IMG/VR virus record: IMGVR_UViG_3300042381_000848
Span: 1 to 64,000 of that record
Length of the DNA: 64,000 nt
Source: a virus
Direction: 5' to 3' (one strand)
Shown piece after piece: positions 8,710-18,600 of this stretch; the first letter of the stretch is position 1; every line of letters begins with the position of its first letter. A program made the translations under genes and the position numbers. Below the pieces are notes generated by a model that worked only from the letters and a program-made list of their open reading frames with translations, searched no databases and was not told the origin of the DNA.

Positions 8710-9090
8710 TTATTTTGTTAATTCGTTGATTAATATTCCAGAGCCTATAGAAGTTATAATTCCTAAACCAAACCATATGTTTTTATTATCATACCATTTG
8801 GCTTGCAATCTTTTTTCGCGTTCAACATATAAATCAATATTTTTTTGTAACAAGCTAACTTGTTGTTTTTGCAATTCAATTTGAACTGAATCTAAATACA
8901 TGACAGATTGTTGTTTTTTAATTATCTGTTGTTGCTTTGAAATTATTTCAATGTTGATATCATCTACTTTCCAAAGTGAATCAATTGTATTTGAAATATC
9001 AATTAGTTCTTGTTCTGTAAAACATGTATCTGGAATTGATTGCGTATATGCATAAAATGGAAATGCTAGTATAACTAATAGATATTTCAT
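8710..9090 (-). CDS. Exported coiled-coil protein with C-terminal membrane segment; candidate spanin subunit
   Basis: 126 aa. N-terminal signal-like segment MKYLLVILAFPFYAYTQ, then a Gln/Lys-rich coiled coil (residues about 45-98) and a C-terminal hydrophobic segment (IWFGLGIITSIGSGILI). It overlaps the preceding membrane-protein gene by four bases. A pair of small, adjacent, coiled-coil membrane proteins next to the terminase fits a two-component spanin that fuses inner and outer membranes at lysis. I see no lipobox cysteine, so this is only a structural suggestion. Confidence 0.5.
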   Translation of the reverse strand: MKYLLVILAFPFYAYTQSIPDTCFTEQELIDISNTIDSLWKVDDINIEIISKQQQIIKKQQSVMYLDSVQIELQKQQVSLLQKNIDLYVEREKRLQAKWYDNKNIWFGLGIITSIGSGILINELTK

Positions 9091-9422
9091 TTTTTCTTTC
9101 TCTTGTTAGTTTTGCTTAAGATATTTTCTTTAGTTTGTTTTGCCGTTTTAGGCGTTTCAATACTAATTGCTTGTTTTTTATCTTGCAATGTATCAACTTC
9201 ATTAACTAATTCTTTAATATCCTGTTTAACTTCCTTTTTTTGATTTTCAATTGCTTCTACTTTACCAGATATAACATCTGCTTGTTGTTTGTTATCATCA
9301 AGTTTTTTATCTGATTTTGCAATTTGTTTATCATTTAATTTTTTATTAACTGCAACTCCAATTCCGAAAGCTGCTAGTATTGAGCCTATTATAATTGCCC
9401 AATATTTTTTAATTGTTTTCAT
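9087..9422 (-). CDS. Membrane-anchored coiled-coil protein; candidate i-spanin-like
   Basis: 111 aa from ATG 9422 (MKTIKKYW..); an ATG at 9434 would add four residues and overlap the upstream gene by 26 bases. One N-terminal transmembrane helix (YWAIIIGSILAAFGIGVAV), then a long charged coiled coil (residues about 25-90) and a very basic tail (TNKRKKK). An N-in anchor with a periplasmic coiled coil is the i-spanin layout, but the Lys-rich tail is unusual. A scaffold or tail-assembly role is also possible. Confidence 0.5.
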   Translation of the reverse strand: MKTIKKYWAIIIGSILAAFGIGVAVNKKLNDKQIAKSDKKLDDNKQQADVISGKVEAIENQKKEVKQDIKELVNEVDTLQDKKQAISIETPKTAKQTKENILSKTNKRKKK

Positions 9423-10056
9423 TGTTTTCTCCATTTAATTTTTGTAAAAATTGTTCTTTAAATTGTGCAAAACTTTTTTCGATTTTGTCTTCAAATTCTT
9501 CCGGTGTCATTCTTGCAGCATATGATTCAGTTTCGCCATCGCCATTAAGTACAAATTTGGAAGCTTCTGTATATGTATTTTTTAACATTATAACATCTTG
9601 TTCTGCATCTCGTAACCATGCTATAGCGTTCTCTCGAATTTTATTATGAGCATATTCATCGAATGTACCATCTTTTTTCATTTGATGTTCCATTTCAATT
9701 ACGCAGTCAAAACACATACCATGAATCTTTCTCATTTTTTCATCAAGTTGATTTGCTTGATAACATGTACATGTTTCTTTTTGACATTTTGGAAATGCTC
9801 GGAGTTCATCTCGTATTTCTTGAAATAGATCAGAATTTTTAGTTTTCCGAATTCGGAATCCTTCTTTTTGTTCTATAACATATACATTGCCATGTATATC
9901 GGTTTCTTCCCACACTTCACCTACTTCATGCCGCTGAGCTTTTTTAGCTGTTGCTTCTGCATCTGAAAAGCCTGTTGCTTTTCTTGTTTGGAATTTGTGT
10001 GTGCCGTCAATCATTTGTTGTACGGCTTTGATGTTTTGTAACTTGTTATTTGTCAT
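9409..10056 (-). CDS. Hypothetical protein with cysteine cluster
   Basis: 215 aa. Conserved-looking centre FPKCQKETCTCY, then LDEKMRKIHGMCFDCVIEMEH; the six cysteines (C-x4-C-x-C ... C-x2-C) suggest a zinc-binding knuckle around residues 90-125. The N-terminal half has EVWEETDIHGNVYVIEQKEG, and the C-terminus is a helical acidic tail. Similar cysteine-containing proteins of unknown function occur near the terminase in marine T4-like phages. It precedes the two candidate spanins in the same transcript. Confidence 0.6.
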   Translation of the reverse strand: MTNNKLQNIKAVQQMIDGTHKFQTRKATGFSDAEATAKKAQRHEVGEVWEETDIHGNVYVIEQKEGFRIRKTKNSDLFQEIRDELRAFPKCQKETCTCYQANQLDEKMRKIHGMCFDCVIEMEHQMKKDGTFDEYAHNKIRENAIAWLRDAEQDVIMLKNTYTEASKFVLNGDGETESYAARMTPEEFEDKIEKSFAQFKEQFLQKLNGENNENN

Positions 10057-10063
10057 ATATTAT

Positions 10064-10903
10064 TTATTTTTCCGTTGTATCATTATTAGGCCGTGTCGGT
10101 TTTATTTTAGCCAATCTACGTAAAATCATAATTTTAGCTAACTTTAAATCTTTAACATCTAGATTACCTAATGCTTTTGCTAATGGATCAAAACCTGTAT
10201 CAACTAAGCTATTTGGACCTGTTTGATCAGATAACATTTCTTCCCAATATTTCAAAGCAATTTTTTGTTTAGCAATTTTTTCTTGAGCTTTTGCTTCCGG
10301 GGTATCTGTTGTTTCTGCAGGAGTTGTCGGCGCAGCGGGTGGTGCTTCTGGTGCAGGTGCTGCAGCATTTGGATCTGCAGACGGTGTTGCCATTAGATCA
10401 GGTGCAGGTGCTGCAGCATTTGGATCTGCAGACGGTGTTGCCATTAGATCAGGTGCAGGTGCTGCAGCATTTGGATCTAACTCTTCCGCATCTTTATCTT
10501 CTTGTTCAATTAATTGCTTAACAATCGTACGACGAACATATTCTCTAACTAAACGTTCTTTTTGTTCTCTAGTTAAATTTTCTACTTTATCTTTAATATC
10601 TAAGAAATCTTTTTCTTCGTTATCTTGACGTTTTTTAAGAATTTTTGCGGCATGTTTTGCATCATATTCACCATCTTCTAAATCTTTGTATAAACGATCA
10701 TCAGCATTATACTTAACATCGTATGTACCATCATCTTGAACTGTTTTATCAGTTTTACGTAATACATTGCTTTGTTTTTCTTTTGTAGAATATGGATTAA
10801 GTTTTCCATCTTTATCATCTACTGTATAATCTTTAAGATCTTTTCTAGATTTATATTTTGTATTTTCTGGTTTCTTGTATTTGCTTTTGTGTTTTTCAGC
10901 CAT
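10064..10903 (-). CDS. Hypothetical low-complexity protein with Pro/Ala repeats
   Basis: 279 aa. Residues 1-100 are lysine and aspartate rich, then comes a helical stretch (LTREQKERLVREYVRRTIVKQL), then a Pro/Ala linker containing a 17-residue tandem repeat (DPNAAAPAPDLMATPSA), two full copies plus a partial. The C-terminal 70 residues are helical (AQEKIAKQKIALKYWEEML). The repeat is perfect at DNA level and probably changes length by slippage or recombination. Function unknown; perhaps a virion linker or scaffold protein. Confidence 0.6.
   Translation of the reverse strand: MAEKHKSKYKKPENTKYKSRKDLKDYTVDDKDGKLNPYSTKEKQSNVLRKTDKTVQDDGTYDVKYNADDRLYKDLEDGEYDAKHAAKILKKRQDNEEKDFLDIKDKVENLTREQKERLVREYVRRTIVKQLIEQEDKDAEELDPNAAAPAPDLMATPSADPNAAAPAPDLMATPSADPNAAAPAPEAPPAAPTTPAETTDTPEAKAQEKIAKQKIALKYWEEMLSDQTGPNSLVDTGFDPLAKALGNLDVKDLKLAKIMILRRLAKIKPTRPNNDTTEK
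10350..10478. repeat. 51-bp tandem repeat (2.5 copies) inside a coding region
   Basis: The block starting GGTGCAGGTGCTGCAGCATT begins at 10350, 10401 and 10452, exactly 51 bp apart. The third copy stops after 27 bp. The repeat keeps the reading frame (17 codons) and encodes the Pro/Ala linker of the host gene. Confidence 0.9.
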
Positions 10904-10925
10904 CGGTTAATCCTATTTTTCTTTT

Positions 10926-10939
10926 ATAAATATAAATAT
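10926..10939 (-). promoter_or_regulatory. Doubled late box
   Basis: Two overlapping ATATTTAT octamers six bases apart, 22 nt before the 10064-10903 start codon. It is the only doubled copy in the window. Confidence 0.5.
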
Positions 10940-10952
10940 CATATCAATTAAA

Positions 10953-12977
10953 TCATCGCGCGTATTTTAATACTCCTAGTATTTGATTGACAGGTGCGAA
11001 TGCTCCGGTTAGCTTATAAGTATTGCCGCCGTAAACAAATACTACTCCTTCTGATGGAACAATTGCTTCAAAGCCGCCTAATCGTTGTATACGCTTTAAT
11101 TCATGTTCTAATTTCTTGATACTGTTAATATCATTAGTTGTTTGCAATTCTCTAATTAGTTCTGATAAATCTCGTTTTAATTCTTGAACTGATTTAGATG
11201 GGTTTGCTGCTAAAAAGTTTTGAGCATTTTGTAATACGACTGCACCTAAGCGTAAAAATATGCTTTCAAATGGTTCCAAATTTTGTTTGTAATACGTTTT
11301 AAAATCTTTTTTATCAAATTCAGTTACCCAATTTGCAAAGTCCGGATTATCAATTAGTTTTTTAACTGCCACAATACTTGTTGATTTATCAAAGAATGCC
11401 CATCGATTAATTAATAAAGACAATAGGTTATCCGGAATTTCATATCCGACTGCTTGAGCTTTTTCTCGTATTACATCCGCCCACCACGCCTTATGATAAT
11501 CAGAAACTAAATCTGTATCTTTTAAATTATAACGATCTTTAAGTTGATCAACTTCATTAAAGAATGCAGCTTGTTGATCTTCAAAATTTTCTAATCTTCC
11601 TATTTTAATACGTTGAGGTGGAATAAAAGAAAATGTTTTTTGTAAATGAGCATTAGCATCTTGTATAATGCTTTGCAATACTCCACCGCCTGTTAAATCA
11701 GTTTCAACTGTATTACCTGTTTCATCATATTCAACTAAATTGTGAAATTGTAATACAGCTACGTCATATGAAATAACATTTTTAGTTGCTGGATAAATAA
11801 TTTCCATGTTAGCAAATACTCGTCCGTTTTTAAAAATTCCATTTAATATTTGTGGATTAACACGCGTAAATGCTTCAGCTAAATCTTCTGCAGCATTTCC
11901 AAATGCATCTGATATAGGACCTCTACCTCCAAATTTATCTTGTATTTCTTGTACTGACATTGGATTAATTACAGTACCTTTATTTCTAGCAAATCCAATT
12001 TGACCATCTTTAAATGTTACTTGAATATTTTGACCATCAGTTTTTTCTGTTACTGCTGCTTCTATATCTAAACGACCACCTAACGATCTAGCAATAATTT
12101 CTTTGACATCACCGAATGACAATGAATGATCATCATATGGATGTGCCATATGTCCTGCCGCTCCACCTTCTTTAATTATTTGAATTGCTTCAGTTAAAGG
12201 AACGCCGGCAACTGTTTTTTCAAAATCGGCAAAATCATATACAAATGGACGTCCGAAACTTGAATCTAAAAACTTTTTTAATTTAGCAATTTTATGTTTA
12301 TGTTTTTCTGCCGTTTTAGGATCCATATATCCTTCAATCAATTCGGCAATATCTTCTTGTAAATTTTTAGTCCACCATTCTTTTGAAAATACTGACTCTT
12401 GTAAACCCGTTAAAATTTGCCATGCATTTTTTATGTCAGCTTCATCATGATTTGGATATGACTTTCGAAACGCGGTATAATCGTTTTTCATTAAATTTAA
12501 TCGAACTGTGGATGCTGATATTGGTTGTCCGGTAAGTAGTGTTAATGGTTCTACATTGATATTTAGTTCGGTAGCATCTACACCTGCAGGAATTGTACGT
12601 CCTTTCTTGTCACCTATAGTTTTATATTTATCTACATTAGGAACAAACGTTTTTGCTCGTACATAATCATCGCCTTTAGATGAAGCAGCCATGGCAAATC
12701 GACCTTGTGTATCTTCCGGCAAGTTAAACAAATATTCGTATGCTGCTGTAATAGGAGAATTAAATTCCGTAGGTTGGATTATGATATTTGGATTGCGATT
12801 AATTAGATTGAACATTTCAATTGTTTTTTCCCTAGTAATACCATCTCGTGGCATTGGACCAATTAAAAGAATTACTTTGTCAGTATCAGGGTGTTCCGCA
12901 TAACGTTCTGCTAATGCCAAATGCGCGCCCGTTAATGGTTTAAATCCTCCCGGGAATAACGTTGTTATTTTATTCAT
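10953..12977 (-). CDS. Bifunctional nucleotidyltransferase (NMNAT/cytidylyltransferase fold) - RNA ligase-like fusion
   Basis: 674 aa. Residues 1-165 form a HIGH-superfamily nucleotidyltransferase: GGFKPLTGAHL (10-20, variant of GxFxPxxxGH) and ISASTVR (153-159, the ISSTxxR-type motif). Residues about 290-674 look like a covalent nucleotidyltransferase (RNA/DNA ligase family): EKTDG with the likely adenylated Lys312 (motif I), ANMEIIYP with E392 (motif III-like), SEGVVFVY at about 642 and YKLTG with Lys655 (motifs IV-V). The first half would transfer a nucleotide to a phosphorylated small substrate such as NMN; the second would seal or cap nucleic acid. The substrate cannot be told from sequence. 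It lies between structural genes and has its own late box. Confidence 0.75.
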   Translation of the reverse strand: MNKITTLFPGGFKPLTGAHLALAERYAEHPDTDKVILLIGPMPRDGITREKTIEMFNLINRNPNIIIQPTEFNSPITAAYEYLFNLPEDTQGRFAMAASSKGDDYVRAKTFVPNVDKYKTIGDKKGRTIPAGVDATELNINVEPLTLLTGQPISASTVRLNLMKNDYTAFRKSYPNHDEADIKNAWQILTGLQESVFSKEWWTKNLQEDIAELIEGYMDPKTAEKHKHKIAKLKKFLDSSFGRPFVYDFADFEKTVAGVPLTEAIQIIKEGGAAGHMAHPYDDHSLSFGDVKEIIARSLGGRLDIEAAVTEKTDGQNIQVTFKDGQIGFARNKGTVINPMSVQEIQDKFGGRGPISDAFGNAAEDLAEAFTRVNPQILNGIFKNGRVFANMEIIYPATKNVISYDVAVLQFHNLVEYDETGNTVETDLTGGGVLQSIIQDANAHLQKTFSFIPPQRIKIGRLENFEDQQAAFFNEVDQLKDRYNLKDTDLVSDYHKAWWADVIREKAQAVGYEIPDNLLSLLINRWAFFDKSTSIVAVKKLIDNPDFANWVTEFDKKDFKTYYKQNLEPFESIFLRLGAVVLQNAQNFLAANPSKSVQELKRDLSELIRELQTTNDINSIKKLEHELKRIQRLGGFEAIVPSEGVVFVYGGNTYKLTGAFAPVNQILGVLKYAR

Positions 12978-12991
12978 TTATTTTCTTTTAT

Positions 12992-12999
12992 ATAAATAT
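12992..12999 (-). promoter_or_regulatory. Late box ATATTTAT
   Basis: 14 nt before the start of the nucleotidyltransferase-ligase gene, in a 23-bp gap; ATATTTATATAAAAG is close to the full consensus. Confidence 0.55.
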
Positions 13000-13000
13000 G

Positions 13001-15601
13001 TTATGATATAGTACCTAATGTTCTAGCTGTTTCTACGGTAAAATCTCCTATCGTTGCAGTAACACCAGATGACGAAACTGCTACTTGAATTTTTACAAAT
13101 TGGCCATTTTCAAAGTTTGTAGCAAAGCTCCCGGATAATTGGGCTTTTGCGTTTAATCCAGCTGTAAATGACGGATTTGCAGTTGTAAATGTTTGCGATA
13201 GTGCGTAATCATATGCAGTATATGTATTGAACCCAGTAATTCCAGCAATGCCTATATACGTTTTAATTGTTCCAGGACCACCGGAAATTCTGAATGATCC
13301 TAACACTTGTATTACAGTTTCGCCAGGTCTTAAATATGTAACAAATGCAGAGCCAACATTTGTTAATACACCGCTAGTATTCCATGAACCTATTTCGTTA
13401 TGTAAATGCCTTCCTAAATTTTTACCATCAGCAAATCCGGTGGATGTATTTAACATTGTTATTCCACCACTGATCGCAGTAAATGCAGATGCTGTTACTG
13501 ATCCGTTTGAATTTAAAACAAATCCACTTGAAGAAATTTCTAAATTTCCATTACTGCCGCTGATAAATGTAGTATCAGGATCACCGAAAAAGAAATTTTT
13601 AGTTGCAATATAAATTTCATCATCTGCTGTTGAATATCTAAAATAACTGGAAGTATTCAAATAAAGTTCCAATCCAACGCCACTGTATGGAACTCCGCCT
13701 TTTGTATTTTGTCCTTGCAATGCAGAACCACTCCATAATAAAAATCCTGGGAATCCTGAATCAAATCCTTCATAACCTAATGATCTAACAAAACCAGAAT
13801 TTGAATATCCACTTATTGCAATACCTGATTCTAGAGAGTCTGCAACATACAATGATCCGGTGAGCATTGAATAATCACCATCAATATATCTATTACCGCC
13901 TTTCCAAGTATTATCATAAAGATATGAGGTTTGTTTGCTAACAACTCCATCAACATTATAATATTCTACTTTAAATGAAATTTGATTGTTTGCCTTATGG
14001 GGTGTTTCTATAATAGATCGGATTCTAGTATAATTAGGAGAATATCCAGCATCATTATCCGTAGTTGTTCGTACATCGGCAATTTGCCATTGTCCTGCCT
14101 CTACTACAAATAGCAATGCTGCAGTACCATCATAATTGCTTTCAAAATTAAATACAACGTCATCAAATCGTTGTGAATCTGAAGTTACTTCTAATTCGCC
14201 AATGCGTTTACCTAATGTTCTTGGTAGTTCTTGATTGAAATAATCTGTAGGATCAAATGCTACAGCACTTCCAGAAATATAAACTGCTAAGCGCGGATTA
14301 AGTCCTGATGTGTCTCGTGTTCCTAATGCATCAATTGTAACTTTATATGATGATGTTGCAATAAATACGCCGTTATATGCAGATTTATTTTGTACTACTA
14401 ATACTGCATTTCTTGCGGAAATATCAGTTACACTAGTAATATTCATTGCATTATTCAATGATGATGTCAACCATGCAAGTGTCGGAGGTGTTCCTGTTGT
14501 TCTACCAGTATAAGTAAATCCGTCCCAATATGTATCAATAATACTTTGCGATGTAAATATACCAATGCCTTGATCGGGAAACAATGATGCCGTGCTAGTT
14601 ACAAATATTTCTGTTTCTTCAAGTTCAACATCATTAACTAATTCCCACGTGCCAACTGTACCTTTATTGTTCGTATATACTTTAATACGAGATACATCAC
14701 CGGTTGCTGGCTCTAATCCGTTAATTTGCAGTAACGCAAATGATTGTGAATTTTCTGTTGCAACATATGTCGGTGTTGCTTCATATGTTAATGAAAATGA
14801 AGAAGCGGCAAATTCCGTATAAGTATGAGGAAAAATACTTTGGCTACTATAAACCGTATACTCTTCGTCTAACAAAGCAGTAGTGTCAGATAATATCTTT
14901 TTTATTGTACTAGTATAAGGTGCGGAGACCACTGCATAATTAGGAGTAGGAGTTGGATTCTGTGGAGATGAAACTGTAATTGTTCCTGTTTTCATATCTC
15001 CCGTAAATTTACCTCCCACCAGTTCTACTGCAGGTGTTCCGTTAAGTGAAAAATAACGTACTGCCCCCGTTGTATAAGTAGGAAATTGTTGACTGCTTGA
15101 ATATATTCTATCAAGTTGCACACCTACTTGTTCTGAAACTGTAACTTGTGGTAATTTTGAAAATATAATTTCAGAAACATTTGATACATTTGGATTAACC
15201 GGTACGGTTCTTGACCATCTAATATTAGGTCGACCTTGCCATTGTGTTGGAACGGTTTGACCATTTATAACTTGTGCTTCAGCTACTAGTGTTATTGTGC
15301 AATCACCTGGTGATGATTCTGAATAAACGTAAATTGCAATTACACGAGATTTGTCTTCGTCAATATAATCTATAACTTCCGTATAAACCGGATCGCCATT
15401 ATAATCTAATACTTCAATATTCAATACGCCGCCAACACGTAAATTTGTAGGATGACCTCGAAGTTTAAATAAATTTTTACCAGCAGTTAATCTAGTAGGA
15501 AATTCAGTTATTTGAAAATAGTCCGGTGATGTTAATGATGTATCTTGAAAATAAACCGGAATGTATTCTAAACCTTTATATACAGCTTCTTTGCGTTTCA
15601 T
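13001..15601 (-). CDS. Virion structural protein, tail fibre or baseplate type
   Basis: 866 aa, Ser/Thr/Gly/Asn rich and beta-structured throughout, lacking Cys-rich or enzymatic motifs. Residues about 640-690 (FISGSNGNLEISSSGFVLNS, then GSVTASAFTAISGG) resemble the repeat modules of long tail fibres and baseplate-attached fibres. The C-terminus (GIAGITGFNTYTAYDYALSQ) looks like a beta-sandwich head domain. Host recognition is a reasonable inference; the exact place on the virion is not known. Confidence 0.7.
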   Translation of the reverse strand: MKRKEAVYKGLEYIPVYFQDTSLTSPDYFQITEFPTRLTAGKNLFKLRGHPTNLRVGGVLNIEVLDYNGDPVYTEVIDYIDEDKSRVIAIYVYSESSPGDCTITLVAEAQVINGQTVPTQWQGRPNIRWSRTVPVNPNVSNVSEIIFSKLPQVTVSEQVGVQLDRIYSSSQQFPTYTTGAVRYFSLNGTPAVELVGGKFTGDMKTGTITVSSPQNPTPTPNYAVVSAPYTSTIKKILSDTTALLDEEYTVYSSQSIFPHTYTEFAASSFSLTYEATPTYVATENSQSFALLQINGLEPATGDVSRIKVYTNNKGTVGTWELVNDVELEETEIFVTSTASLFPDQGIGIFTSQSIIDTYWDGFTYTGRTTGTPPTLAWLTSSLNNAMNITSVTDISARNAVLVVQNKSAYNGVFIATSSYKVTIDALGTRDTSGLNPRLAVYISGSAVAFDPTDYFNQELPRTLGKRIGELEVTSDSQRFDDVVFNFESNYDGTAALLFVVEAGQWQIADVRTTTDNDAGYSPNYTRIRSIIETPHKANNQISFKVEYYNVDGVVSKQTSYLYDNTWKGGNRYIDGDYSMLTGSLYVADSLESGIAISGYSNSGFVRSLGYEGFDSGFPGFLLWSGSALQGQNTKGGVPYSGVGLELYLNTSSYFRYSTADDEIYIATKNFFFGDPDTTFISGSNGNLEISSSGFVLNSNGSVTASAFTAISGGITMLNTSTGFADGKNLGRHLHNEIGSWNTSGVLTNVGSAFVTYLRPGETVIQVLGSFRISGGPGTIKTYIGIAGITGFNTYTAYDYALSQTFTTANPSFTAGLNAKAQLSGSFATNFENGQFVKIQVAVSSSGVTATIGDFTVETARTLGTIS

Positions 15602-15620
15602 TGCGTTTGATATCTTTTAT

Positions 15621-15628
15621 ATAAATAT
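15621..15628 (-). promoter_or_regulatory. Late box ATATTTAT
   Basis: 19 nt before the fibre-type gene at 13001-15601; sequence ATATTTATATAAAAG. Confidence 0.55.
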
Positions 15629-18600
15629 CAAACATGATTAATCTTGCTGTATCCTTGTAATTTATTTACTTCAATTAAATTGTCAACCATATCGCGCATT
15701 GAATCAACGTGTGAAATGATTATAGAAAAATCAAATTTGGTACGAAAATAATCAAATAGATTTACTACTGATGAAATATGTTCTGAATCTAAACTTCCCC
15801 AGCCCTCATCGATTGCTATAAAATTAGGACGTGGTAATGCAGACACATTGATAAGTGCTATGCGGATTGCTAAACTAGAAATAAAACGTTCCATGCCCGA
15901 TGTTAATTCTAATGGCCAAAAATTTTCTTCATCATAAATAATGTAACCATTAATATTTTTACCATCGGTATTCATTACCATGTTAAAATTTACAATTTGA
16001 TTGAGTACATTGTTTATTTCAGCTTCTATTTTAGGAAGAGCTTTTGTAATTAATTCATATGGAATGCCATCTCGTTTAACTGATTCTAAATAATAACCAT
16101 ATGCTTTATATTCTGTTTCAAGTTGTTGATAACGTTCTAGTTGTTCTAATGCCGTTGCTTTTTGCGTTTTTGCTACTTCAATTGCCCCGTAATTATTTTT
16201 AATTTGAGTCTGAATTGTTTTGATTTGTTCTGATATATTTGCAATTTGCTTTTTGCAAGATTCAATTTCACCATCAATGGTTTGATTGTGTTTAATTGCT
16301 GTTTCATTTTGACGAAATGATTCTTGTCGTTCAACCGTTGTTTCTAATTCAGATTCACGTGTTTGCAAATCACTTTCTAAGATTTGAAGTTGCAATTCAT
16401 TGCGTTCTTTTGTAATTGACTTTGTTGCAATAGTATTACGTAACGCGTTAAGTTGTTCTGTTTGTTCAAATACTGGTTTTAATATTTCCAATTCATTGTT
16501 TAACATTACAATTTTTTCTTTTAAAGAATCTAATACGTTTCTATCTTGGTCAATTGTATTTTGAGCTTCGATTGCATTTTGTACGAAAACGTTAGATGTA
16601 CAGTATTGACATTGCGGATCATATTCATGGTCGGCAAGGTGATTAATTTTTTCTTGTTTTGCATTTACTATTTCCTGTTGTTGGCGTAATTTTTGTAAAA
16701 GTGTATTGACTGAATGTTCTTTTGCAGAATATTGTTTCGTTTGTTCTGTTATAGTTGGTATGTCAAATTGAGCTAACGTTGATTTATGTTCGCTGATAGT
16801 TGCAATCAAAGATTCTAAATCAAATTCCGCAGTTTCAATGTCTGTTTGAATTGATTCAATATGTTCAATCAATGTTGCTTCTTGTTTTTTTAATTCTTCA
16901 ATATCCGGGCCATTATAAGATGTTGGCAATTTTGTTTCAATAAATGTAACAATTTGTTCTTGAAGTGTATTACGTAGATCTTGCAATACATCTTCTTCGG
17001 TTTCCAATGCCGTAATTGTTTCTTGGTTGTCAGTAATGATGTTATCAGAATTAATAATAATTTCAGCAAAATCCGTTTTCTTGTAATCTTTTAAACGACC
17101 TGCAGTTTCTTTTATTTCATCTGCTGCAAGTTGATAAAGTTGTTCAAATACCGTAATATCTAAAAATTGTGAAAGCAAATCTTTGCGTTCTTTTTGAGAC
17201 TTTTCAATAAAGTTATTGTTATCTGCTTGAAGTGAAAATGCCGTTAAAATAAAATCATCATATGTGCCTAGGTAGCGACGTATACTTTTATTTGTATCAC
17301 TTCGCTCTTCTCCGTTTAAATTTTCTGACTCTGTATAAAAATCAACATCAACTTTAACGTGTGTCTCTTTCTTTTTATTTTGAGTACCTCGACGTTCAAT
17401 TGTATATATGATTCCATTCATTTCAAATTTGAATAAGCCTCGGAACCATGTTTTTTTGTTGTTTAAAATTTCATTTGCTTTGCCTGTTTTGCTACACTTA
17501 TCAAATATAGTATAAGTTATTGCATCAAGCAAGCTTGACTTACCAGTAGTATTTGCTGCAAATAATCCGCAGACATCGGATAGATTTTCAAAATTTAATG
17601 TGTTGCCTTCGCCATATGAAAACATGTTATCAAATTCAAATGATATAGGATGCCATGTCGTATGGCGAATTGATTCAACTGCAGGTAGCTTAGAATTAAT
17701 TGTGCGATTAATATGTCTAATTGCATCTACTTCTTCTGCTGTTGCTTGAGGAAAATGAGAATCAATATGATCTGATAACAATGTATTTTGATATTCTACG
17801 TCTCTAACATTGCCAATTGCCAAACTAGATGATGCCGAAGTTGATGCATGATCAATTGTACGTTGAATTGTTATGTCTTGTACATTGTACTTTTTACGTA
17901 TTGTTGCAATTAGTTTTTTCATTCCTGCTGCACTAGTACCATTAAATTTGATTCTGATGCGAGGTTTATTTGGCATACGGTGTGGATGTGTAACTACTTT
18001 ATCTCCTTGAGTTTCTAAAGTAACATAACCGTAGTCATTTTCAATTTGTGCAAATTCAGCACTTCGATTAGCAACATCCCATACAAGTATTCCATGGTCT
18101 AATGCTTCTCCGTGATTTTGTTGAATAAGCGATCCGGGATATGCAATTGTACGAGCATCATCTAAAAATTGTGCTGGTTTATGAATATCTCCTAGCAATG
18201 TAATATCATGTCCTGCAAATAATTCTGTAGTAACATGTTCATTTGATATTTGATAACCTATATCAGTCTTAGCCGTATTAACAGCACCATGATGCATTGC
18301 TATTTTATATGTAGCATCAAATTGATTGGCTCGAATATAATCTGCAGGTGTTTTATCAACAGCCATATGATTCCAAACACATCCGCCTAATTCAAAAAGT
18401 CCGTTATCTTTTATAAAATGTATATTGTGATTTTGAATAACATCAAGTACTGGACTAACAGCATCTACCCGGTGCATATTGTTTAGATTCATGTCATGGT
18501 TACCTAAAATAACAACGGTAGGTATTTTGAATCCATTAAAGAAATCAACTAGCATTTGAACTAGTTCTGGTGACATATCCAATTTGCTATGAACAATATC

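Noticed and set aside
9409-10056. DksA/TraR-type zinc finger in the 215-aa protein
   Set aside because: The cysteine spacing (C-x4-C-x-C ... C-x2-C) does not fit the C-x2-C-x17-C-x2-C pattern.
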